The notes under the pieces are model-generated. The model was not told the DNA's origin and made no database searches. It saw nothing but the letters and a program-made list of their open reading frames with translations. Of a stretch of 27,372 bases of DNA, positions 21,514 through 27,372 are shown piece after piece (the first letter of the stretch is position 1; every line of letters starts with the position of its first letter). The stretch is from JAGOPB01 sp964606295 (GTDB taxonomy: Bacteria > Patescibacteriota > Minisyncoccia > Phycocordibacterales > UBA9973). Position numbers and translations under genes: made by a program. The stretch covers positions 1 through 27,372 of the forward strand of contig CAZSFR010000009.1 in the NCBI GenBank assembly GCA_964606295.1, read 5' to 3'.

Positions 21514-22719
21514 TTAAATTGAATCAAGGATAGAGTACATTGGAGTCAGCATCGATACAGCAAAAAATCCGACCGCTCCTCCAATGAAAACCATCAAAAT
21601 CGGCTCGATAATTGTCGAAAGATTTTTTGTCTTGTCGTCGACTTCTGACTCATAAAAATCTGCTATGTCGACTAGCATTTTAGAAATATTTCCCGTCTCC
21701 TCTCCGACTGCCATCATTTCTCCGAACATAATAGGGAAAAGCTCAGTGTGCGCTTTGAATGGCTCCGAGAGAGGAACACCTTTTTGGATTTTTTCAATCG
21801 ATTCATCGATAACACGACGAAAGTAGACATTCTGAACGACTTCTTTTGTGATTCCCAAAGCGCGTGTGACATCGACACCGGAGACGAGAAGTGACGAGAG
21901 GGTGCGTGCCGTACGGGCTGAGTTGACTTCTTTTATCATGGTGCCAAATATCGGAAGATGAAGAAAAACATAATCAAAATACTTTTCCAACTTTTTCATT
22001 CTCAAAAGAAAAACGACGGACCCAATCACACCGATGACAATTGCTAGAAACAGAAACGGACTTCCAGAAATGAACTTGCTTGTGGTGATGATGAGCTGTG
22101 TTGAACCAGGAAGCTCCGCACCGAGCTCTTCAAAAGTCTTTACGAGTGTTGGTACTACGAAAATCATCATGAGAGTCGCCATCAAAAATATCGCGCACAG
22201 AATCACCATAGGATACGTAAGGGCACTTTTGATTTTCTTGTTGAGGGCGTAGATTTTCTCTAGATTAGCAGAGACTTCAGTGAGTGCGTTCGGCAGATTT
22301 CCCGACTCTTCTCCAGAGCGCACCATAGAAACGAAAAGCGTCGAAAACACTTTTGGGTGCTTCTCCATACCACCAGAAAGAGTACCGCCTTTCGCGATTT
22401 CGTTCTCCAAATCTGTCAGCACTGTTTTGAATTTCTCATTGACACTTTGCTTATTCAAAATCTCAATCGCACGATTGAGGGCAAGACCTGCGGAAATCAT
22501 ACCAGCAAGGTTTTTTGCGAAAATTAATTTTTCGTGTAGTTTGATGCGTCCGAAAAGTGTGAAAGACATTTTTACTTTCATCCCCTTCTCCTTTTTTACA
22601 GAAAACGGAAATATTCCCTGCGTACGCAAATCATGCGCAGCAGATAATTCTGTTTCGCTATCTATGACTCCTTCGGTCACCTCTCCATCTTTTGTTTTTC
22701 CCTTGTAACTGAATTTCAT
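21514..22719 (-). CDS. pilC: Type IV pilus inner-membrane platform protein PilC
   Basis: A 401-residue GspF/PilC protein, the inner-membrane platform on which the PilB motor acts. Two T2SSF repeats are visible: about 60-185, starting H-E-K-L-I-F-A-K-N-L-A-G-M-I-S-A-G, and about 265-390, with A-R-T-L-S-S-L-L-V-S-G-V and M-M-A-V-G-E-E-T-G-N. Three membrane helices lie at about 165-190, 210-235 and 370-395. The N-terminal cytoplasmic part begins M-K-F-S-Y-K-G-K-T-K-D-G-E-V, as usual. Full length for the family. It follows pilB by 26 bases and the first pilin-like gene follows six bases later. Confidence 0.94.
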   Translation of the reverse strand: MKFSYKGKTKDGEVTEGVIDSETELSAAHDLRTQGIFPFSVKKEKGMKVKMSFTLFGRIKLHEKLIFAKNLAGMISAGLALNRAIEILNKQSVNEKFKTVLTDLENEIAKGGTLSGGMEKHPKVFSTLFVSMVRSGEESGNLPNALTEVSANLEKIYALNKKIKSALTYPMVILCAIFLMATLMMIFVVPTLVKTFEELGAELPGSTQLIITTSKFISGSPFLFLAIVIGVIGSVVFLLRMKKLEKYFDYVFLHLPIFGTMIKEVNSARTARTLSSLLVSGVDVTRALGITKEVVQNVYFRRVIDESIEKIQKGVPLSEPFKAHTELFPIMFGEMMAVGEETGNISKMLVDIADFYESEVDDKTKNLSTIIEPILMVFIGGAVGFFAVSMLTPMYSILDSI

Positions 22720-22745
22720 TTATAAATGATTATGATATTGACACA

Positions 22746-24503
22746 CTATTCGGAAACAACCCTCAATACTTCTTCAGTGCTTGTCAGTCCCAGGACTGCT
22801 TTGTATATTCCATCTTCTAGCATCGTCATCATTCCCTCCTTTTTTGCTTGATCTTCTATGGCTTCTTCAGACGATCCTTTCAAGATAAGCTCGCGGATTG
22901 TTGATGTCACTTTGAGAATCTCATGTATACCTATACGTCCTTTGTATCCCTCTTCGCACTCAGCGTCTGGTTTTGCACGATAAAACGGGATTTTATCCCA
23001 CGTGCTGTCAGGTTTAACAATTTTTTCTTCCTTCAAAAAGCCGAGAACACGATCGAGGTCGACAACCTTTTCGAGAGCTGTCTTCTCTGCGTCAGTAAGA
23101 AAATATTTCTCCTTGCTTCCACAAAGTCTACGCACCAAACGTTGAGCAATAATAGTTTTTACTGTCGAGACGATCAGGAACGATTCTGCTCCCATATCGA
23201 TCATACGAGGAATCGCTCCGGCTGATGAATTGGTGTGAATCGTCGAGAGCACGAGGTGTCCTGTAAGTGCAGCATTGATAGCAAGCGAGACGGTTTCTGT
23301 ATCACGGATCTCTCCTACCATGATGATGTCTGGATCTTGACGCAAAAGGGTGCGTAGGCCATTTGCAAAAGTAAGCCCAATGTCTGGTTTCACTTGCGTT
23401 TGATTCACTCTCTGCATCTGATACTCAACAGGATCTTCGACTGTAGAAATGTTGACGTCCGGTGTATTCAAGAGATCAAGCATTGTGTAGAGCGTTGTCG
23501 TCTTACCGCTTCCTGTCGGACCTGTTGCCAAAATCATTCCTGTTGTTGATTTCATGCCATCATGGATTTTCTCAAGTCCTTCACCATGAAAACCAAGACC
23601 CTCAAGCGTGTAGCCTTTGGAATTTTCGCGCAAAATACGAATAACGGTTTTCTCGCCATAGTATGTCGGAAGCGTTGAAACACGGAAGGATACCCTGTCC
23701 CCGCTCTCTGTTGTAATCTTGAAACGTCCATCTTGAGGAAGCCTTTTTTCATCGAGTTTCAAATTTGAAAGCACTTTGATACGAGCGGTGATACCCGCGG
23801 CAGATTCTTTTGGCAAAACCATCGCATCATGCAAAATACCGTCTATGCGATAACGAACAATGAGAGATGTTTCTTGTGGTTCGATATGTATGTCAGATGT
23901 GTTTTGTAAAATTGCATGCGAAATGAGAGTGTCAACTATTTTGATAATAGGGAGGTCTTCTGCCATTTCTTTCAATTCTTTTTCTGACTTTCCTTCGCTA
24001 CCCTCCTCATCGGCAATCATCTTGAGCGATGCGGATTCTTTCTGGATGATATCGTCAAATTCCGCCTTGAGGCTTTTTTTGTACAACTGCAAACCTTCTT
24101 TGATTGACGGTGCATCAGTGAGCCGTGGTAATATTCTGATCTCTGTCTTCTTTTTAACGAAGTCCAAAACTGACAAATCATCAATATCGAGCATTGCCAC
24201 TTCGAGTCCTTTTGCTGTTTTTTTGTATGCAACAATATTATGCTTCACTGCGATAGGCTCCGGAATAAGCGAGAGCACACTGAAATCTATTTTTTGTCCA
24301 ATAAGGCTCACAAATGGAATACCGAGGACATATGCCTCCATTCTGCGCAAATCATCTTCCTTTATTTTATTTTGCTTCAAGAGAACATCCGCAAACGCGT
24401 CACTTCCCTTTGACGCTTCATCTTCCGCAGATTTTATATCAGTCTTGGAAACAAGTCCGCTCTCGATAATGAATTTTTTGAGTTGTTCTTCTTTGATATG
24501 CAT
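22746..24503 (-). CDS. pilB: Type IV pilus assembly ATPase PilB
   Basis: A 585-residue GspE/PilB motor ATPase powering pilus extension. The N-terminal domain (about 1-150) is the GspE N-domain type. The ATPase core has Walker A G-P-T-G-S-G-K-T (328-335), the Asp box V-E-D-P-V-E-Y, Walker B D-P-D-I-I-M-V-G-E-I-R-D and the His box G-H-L-V-L-S-T-I-H-T-N. The usual zinc tetracysteine loop is degraded to one Cys (R-L-C-G-S-K-E-K) and a second (A-E-C-E-E-G-Y). M-H-I-K-E-E-Q at 24503 is preferred as the start by recalled family N-termini; a GTG at 24527 is possible, with an extended -10 (TGGTACAAT, 24547-24555) upstream. The retraction ATPase pilT is not in the window. Confidence 0.94.
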   Translation of the reverse strand: MHIKEEQLKKFIIESGLVSKTDIKSAEDEASKGSDAFADVLLKQNKIKEDDLRRMEAYVLGIPFVSLIGQKIDFSVLSLIPEPIAVKHNIVAYKKTAKGLEVAMLDIDDLSVLDFVKKKTEIRILPRLTDAPSIKEGLQLYKKSLKAEFDDIIQKESASLKMIADEEGSEGKSEKELKEMAEDLPIIKIVDTLISHAILQNTSDIHIEPQETSLIVRYRIDGILHDAMVLPKESAAGITARIKVLSNLKLDEKRLPQDGRFKITTESGDRVSFRVSTLPTYYGEKTVIRILRENSKGYTLEGLGFHGEGLEKIHDGMKSTTGMILATGPTGSGKTTTLYTMLDLLNTPDVNISTVEDPVEYQMQRVNQTQVKPDIGLTFANGLRTLLRQDPDIIMVGEIRDTETVSLAINAALTGHLVLSTIHTNSSAGAIPRMIDMGAESFLIVSTVKTIIAQRLVRRLCGSKEKYFLTDAEKTALEKVVDLDRVLGFLKEEKIVKPDSTWDKIPFYRAKPDAECEEGYKGRIGIHEILKVTSTIRELILKGSSEEAIEDQAKKEGMMTMLEDGIYKAVLGLTSTEEVLRVVSE

Positions 24504-24544
24504 TGTTGGTTTTTTGAATGACGACACTCACACCTGCTATCTAC

Positions 24545-25078
24545 CTATTGTACCACCTGAACTCTCTTCACTTCATCCTTTTTTGCTTCATATGCACGAA
24601 GAATCTTTTCTTTGGCATCATGAGGACGCGGAACTGAATTCATAATGAATTCTCTTGCGCTTCCTGCGGATTGTATTGTGATGGTGCCTACGCCGAGCAA
24701 TTCGGAGAGAATGCCCGTCACTTCAACTTTTGTGTCTTGAATTGATTCGAGTGGCAAGGTTGCGACGTCGCGAGTAAACAATCGTGTCTGATTGATATCG
24801 ATCAATCGATCGCTAGTAATGATCCATCCATCAAGCATATACACTGTCCATTTGAAAAAATACAGTATCCAAAGCAAGAGAAGCCAAAGCAGATAAAGGA
24901 GCTCTACAATAAGTTTTGCGTCACCGACGATGCTGTTTGTGTCGATAAAAAATCGGAACAACATAGCAGGAGCAACCGCAATAATGACGAATGCTACCGT
25001 ACCTAGCAAGAAAAGAGCCTTGCTTTTGTACACGGTAAGAACAATCTTTTCATTTTTCTCCAGATTGAATTCTCTCAT
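24545..25078 (-). CDS. Membrane protein with bacterial PH domain (bPH2/DUF304)
   Basis: A 177-residue protein. A short cytoplasmic start (E-K-N-E-K-I-V-L-T-V-Y-K-S) is followed by two membrane helices (about 22-44 and 58-78). A bacterial pleckstrin-homology-like domain (about 80-160) has the family pattern W-I-I-T-S-D-R-L-I-D-I-N-Q, L-P-L-E-S-I-Q-D-T-K-V and G-V-G-T-I-T-I-Q-S-A-G. Such proteins are common in CPR, but their ligand is unknown. Its ATG overlaps the TGA of the preceding small gene (ATGA, 25075-25078), so the two are coupled. It lies about 40 bases before pilB. Confidence 0.85.
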   Translation of the reverse strand: MREFNLEKNEKIVLTVYKSKALFLLGTVAFVIIAVAPAMLFRFFIDTNSIVGDAKLIVELLYLLWLLLLWILYFFKWTVYMLDGWIITSDRLIDINQTRLFTRDVATLPLESIQDTKVEVTGILSELLGVGTITIQSAGSAREFIMNSVPRPHDAKEKILRAYEAKKDEVKRVQVVQ

Positions 25079-25344
25079 TGTGCTAACGATGTAAAAATCT
25101 GAATAATCATTCCTATAAAGAATAAAACTCCCCCAAGATAGACAACTGTCGTTCCTGCCGAAAGAACTTTATTTCTTCCATAGGTAAACCAGTGATATAT
25201 CATGACGAGCGAGAAGACTCCGACAATCCCTACAAAAAAGAGAAGCCCACCAGAAACTAACGGTCCCGGCAAATGTACGTCCAAAGGTGTTTCAGTATCA
25301 AAAGAGATTTGCGTATTCATTGGATTCGAAACAGAAAAGTCCAT
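25075..25344 (-). CDS. Small two-helix membrane protein
   Basis: An 89-residue protein. A hydrophilic N-terminus (about 1-28, D-F-S-V-S-N-P-M-N) precedes two membrane segments (about 31-52 and 66-85). A short basic loop between them contains Y-G-R-N-K-V. The start at 25344 is set by an extended -10 promoter seven bases upstream; a reading from 25365 would begin before the transcript. First gene of the unit continuing into the PH-domain protein and perhaps pilB. No family recognised. Confidence 0.75.
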   Translation of the reverse strand: MDFSVSNPMNTQISFDTETPLDVHLPGPLVSGGLLFFVGIVGVFSLVMIYHWFTYGRNKVLSAGTTVVYLGGVLFFIGMIIQIFTSLAQ

Positions 25345-25351
25345 ATAGAGA

Positions 25352-25360
25352 ATTATAGCA
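25352..25360 (-). promoter_or_regulatory. Consensus extended -10 promoter, leaderless geometry
   Basis: Minus strand TGC followed by perfect TATAAT (25352-25357), seven bases before the ATG at 25344. The same TGCTATAAT string occurs at tpiA. It would start the unit containing the PH-domain gene and possibly the pilus genes. Confidence 0.7.
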
Positions 25361-25379
25361 TGCAAAAGTTATGCCACAG

Positions 25380-25396
25380 AAAAAAGGGCTCTTTTA
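25380..25396 (-). terminator. Weak terminator candidate after the ABC ATPase
   Basis: Minus strand AAAAGAGCCCTTTTTT can form a 5-bp stem followed by T, immediately at the ATPase stop. The stem is short and partly A/T, so termination may be partial. Confidence 0.35.
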
Positions 25397-26074
25397 TGGT
25401 TTTGAATCTCGTACGAGCACGCCGTCGGCAAGCAGTAACACACGGTCTGTCAATCGAGCGTATTCTTCCTCGTGAGTCACCATGATTATAGTTTGACCTC
25501 GACGGTTGAGGTCGAGGAAAACGTCGAGTATCGTCCGCGACGTCTCTGTATCGAGGTTTGCAGTTGGTTCGTCCGCAAAGATTATCTTCGGGTTGTGTCC
25601 AATGGCGCGTGCGATGGCAACTCTCTGTTGTTGTCCGCCAGAAAGCTGGCTTGGTAGATTGTGCATGCGATCTGCGAGTCCGACTCGAGTGAGAGCGCCG
25701 AGCGCTTTCGTTTCAGCATCCTTCTTTGACAAACCCTGCATCAATAGTGGTACCATGACGTTCTCGAGTGCAGTCAACGACGGAAGAATAGCATAGTCTT
25801 GGAAGATGTAACCGAGTTCACTAAGACGAAATGCTGTTCTTTCTTTGGTGGAAAGTGCGCCAACATCAACACCTGCAATATGAATCGTACCCTCGGTCGG
25901 GTGGTCGAGCAGGCCAAGCTGATAAAGAAGCGTGGATTTGCCTGATCCAGACCTTCCGGTAATCGATACAAACTCCCCTTCACGAACATCAAAACTGACG
26001 TCATCGACAGCTTTGATGATAGCTTCTCCGCTTTGGAATGTCTTTTTCAAATTTTTTATTTCGATGATGTTCAT
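25394..26074 (-). CDS. ABC transporter ATPase, LolD/MacB type
   Basis: A 226-residue ATP-binding subunit with Walker A G-R-S-G-S-G-K-S-T (about 40-48), the Q-loop F-Q-D-Y, the signature L-S-G-G-Q-Q-Q-R, Walker B I-I-F-A-D-E-P and the switch His in M-V-T-H-E. The sequence type (L-G-L-L-D-H-P-T-E-G near the A loop) is that of the LolD/MacB/FtsE group, which works with FtsX-domain permeases. The start has a good Shine-Dalgarno, GAGGT, six bases upstream of the ATG. It lies 38 bases after the permease gene, its evident partner. The substrate may be a lipoprotein, peptide or envelope component, but this cannot be decided. Confidence 0.92.
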   Translation of the reverse strand: MNIIEIKNLKKTFQSGEAIIKAVDDVSFDVREGEFVSITGRSGSGKSTLLYQLGLLDHPTEGTIHIAGVDVGALSTKERTAFRLSELGYIFQDYAILPSLTALENVMVPLLMQGLSKKDAETKALGALTRVGLADRMHNLPSQLSGGQQQRVAIARAIGHNPKIIFADEPTANLDTETSRTILDVFLDLNRRGQTIIMVTHEEEYARLTDRVLLLADGVLVRDSKP

Positions 26075-26112
26075 ATGTTTACCTCGTTTTCTCTTTCTAC
26101 TTTTAACCTTTC

Positions 26113-27372
26113 TTACCTTCCCAATATCGCATCGAGTGTATTTTGCTTCACGACGATGCGCGCTGGTATATAGCCTGCGATAATGGTCGCGATGAAAAGG
26201 ATAAAAGCCTTAAGGAGAGTACTCGGAATTGTCGCAACAAGTATGCCGTCGGAAAATGGAAAATTGAGTGGATGTGCTTGGATAAGTGGCTTCAACCCCA
26301 AAAATACTATGAGTCCTCCTAGCAATACCCCGCATCCCGCATAAAGTAGTGATTGAAGAACATAAGAATATTTGATTGCGAGTGGTGCGACACCAATTCC
26401 TTTGAGTATACCAATATAGCGTCGGCGCGTAATTGCATTCACGAAAACAACAATGAATATTGTAATCGATGCAACCACAAGCCCGATTGAACCTATAACA
26501 TTACCCAGCAAAGCGAACGTCGCTTTGATATCCTTCAAGAATTTTGGTTGAGCATCTTCGTACGTTTGCACACGAGCATCTTTACCCACACCAGAAGCAA
26601 GGAGTATCTCTTTGAATCTCTCTGCGGTGACAGACGAATCAATAACTATCGCCATTTCATCCACATTGAAATCTCCCCGTCCTGCGAGTTTGCGAAGTTC
26701 GCTATCTAGCATGAACACTCTAGCATCTACATCTCCTGCTTTTGATTTGATGATTCCTTTCACCGTCACTTCCTTTTCTATGTCGCCGATTTTGAGAAGA
26801 ACCCTTGATCCAACAGTAACATTTTTGAGTGTCACATAACTTGGAGATTCGATCGGAGTAAATTCATACAAGATATCTGCTCCTATAACAATGGATTCTG
26901 TATCACTTGCCTGTAAAAATTCTCCGCGAATTATCTTGTCAGCAATCCCCGTTACATTGTTCTCTTCACTGGGATTGATGCCTGTGATAAGTGCGCCGGT
27001 CTGATTTTGCTTTACGTCTTTCGGAAGTGTTTCTTTGTAATTGGAAACGACAGTACCGGAGACTGCATAACGTCGCGTGAGGTCAACGAAGCCAGGAAGT
27101 GTTCGGATGATTTTTTCTACATCTTGCGAATTGTCTATGTATTCATGCTCGAGAAGTGGGGAAACGAAGACATCCCCAGTATAGAATTTCTTGTTTGCCT
27201 CAACAGACCCTTCTATGAGTCCCACCAGAATACCTGAAACAACGACGAGATTGAGAAAAGTGAGGGTCATAACGAAAATGATGAGCCCTGTCGTCCACTT
27301 GTTTGCTCGTTTGAGATCACGAAGTGCCAAAAAAGCCCCTACCGAAAGGGCGATTTTGAGTTGCGATGATTT
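26113..27372 (-). CDS. ABC transporter permease with FtsX domain, cut by the right edge
   Basis: At least 420 residues; the frame stays open to the edge, reading K-S-S-Q-L-K-I-A-L-S before A-L-R-D-L-K-R-A-N-K-W, so the real start lies outside. A TTG at 27330 is an unlikely start. After the first membrane helix comes a long periplasmic domain of MacB/LolC type, with D-V-F-V-S-P-L-L and G-A-L-I-T-G-I-N-P. The C-terminal FtsX domain (last ~130 residues) has three helices and R-R-R-Y-I-G-I-L-K-G-I-G-V. This is the membrane partner of the ATPase at 25394. It resembles MacB-type mechanotransmission proteins rather than a classical importer. Confidence 0.88.
   Translation of the reverse strand, partial: KSSQLKIALSVGAFLALRDLKRANKWTTGLIIFVMTLTFLNLVVVSGILVGLIEGSVEANKKFYTGDVFVSPLLEHEYIDNSQDVEKIIRTLPGFVDLTRRYAVSGTVVSNYKETLPKDVKQNQTGALITGINPSEENNVTGIADKIIRGEFLQASDTESIVIGADILYEFTPIESPSYVTLKNVTVGSRVLLKIGDIEKEVTVKGIIKSKAGDVDARVFMLDSELRKLAGRGDFNVDEMAIVIDSSVTAERFKEILLASGVGKDARVQTYEDAQPKFLKDIKATFALLGNVIGSIGLVVASITIFIVVFVNAITRRRYIGILKGIGVAPLAIKYSYVLQSLLYAGCGVLLGGLIVFLGLKPLIQAHPLNFPFSDGILVATIPSTLLKAFILFIATIIAGYIPARIVVKQNTLDAILGR

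Noticed and set aside
23860..24645. A 261-codon plus-strand open frame
   Set aside because: It lies antisense across pilB and part of the PH-domain gene, both of which have clear conserved motifs. Its translation is Ser/Ile-rich without domains, so it is a by-product of coding on the other strand.
1..27372. Recoding of TGA as Gly or Trp
   Set aside because: TGA serves as the stop at 19717 and 25075 in overlapping ATGA junctions, and Trp is encoded by TGG within conserved motifs; the standard bacterial code fits.

Overview
The window reads as a chromosomal segment of a Patescibacteria/CPR bacterium, most likely of the Parcubacteria (Paceibacteria) group. The evidence is compact gene packing, many short membrane or secreted proteins without recognisable function, a ComEC protein lacking its nuclease-like tail, an RNase HI with a C-terminal viroplasmin-like domain, a Cys-rich protein of a type I associate with CPR genomes, and a type IV pilus operon with oversized minor pilins. 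TGA is used as a stop and TGG for Trp, so the code is the standard bacterial one. I see no rRNA, tRNA, CRISPR array, prophage or transposase. The taxonomic call rests on recalled family resemblance, not on a search.

Layout. Positions 1-47 hold the first codons of a minus-strand gene. Positions 180-2562 are a redox pair (thioredoxin-like protein, then DipZ-like CcdA/thioredoxin fusion); 2672-3242 an XRE regulator with a small membrane protein; 3331-4419 a membrane-anchored alpha/beta hydrolase. Diverging from it at 4536-5145 are a small membrane protein and a Lys-rich protein. Positions 5190-8201 carry comEC, a methyltransferase and RNase HI on the minus strand. Positions 8306-9748 carry two paralogous secreted helical proteins and a small membrane-anchored acidic protein. 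recJ (minus) is followed by small plus-strand genes and a HIT protein, then a TrmB-like regulator (minus). A 360-base intergenic stretch at 13365-13728 contains a strong promoter, a predicted hairpin RNA and, at its end, a palindromic element at the start of the Cys-rich 566-residue gene.

From 15741 to the right edge everything runs on the minus strand. In transcription order: an ABC permease (cut by the window edge) with its LolD-like ATPase, a small membrane protein and a bacterial PH-domain protein, the type IV pilus assembly genes pilB and pilC, three pilin-like proteins with large ectodomains, then tpiA and pgk. Pili, ComEC and RecJ together would suit DNA uptake and degradation, which is often proposed for CPR organisms that cannot make nucleotides; that link is inference.

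The most striking pattern is regulatory. For most genes that begin a transcription unit, a -10 hexamer (often with an upstream TGn, sometimes with a good -35) ends 6-8 bases before the start codon. Transcription would then begin at or next to the ATG, so these mRNAs would be leaderless. Clear Shine-Dalgarno sequences appear only before operon-internal genes (abc ATPase, pgk). Convergent gene pairs share symmetrical bidirectional terminators.
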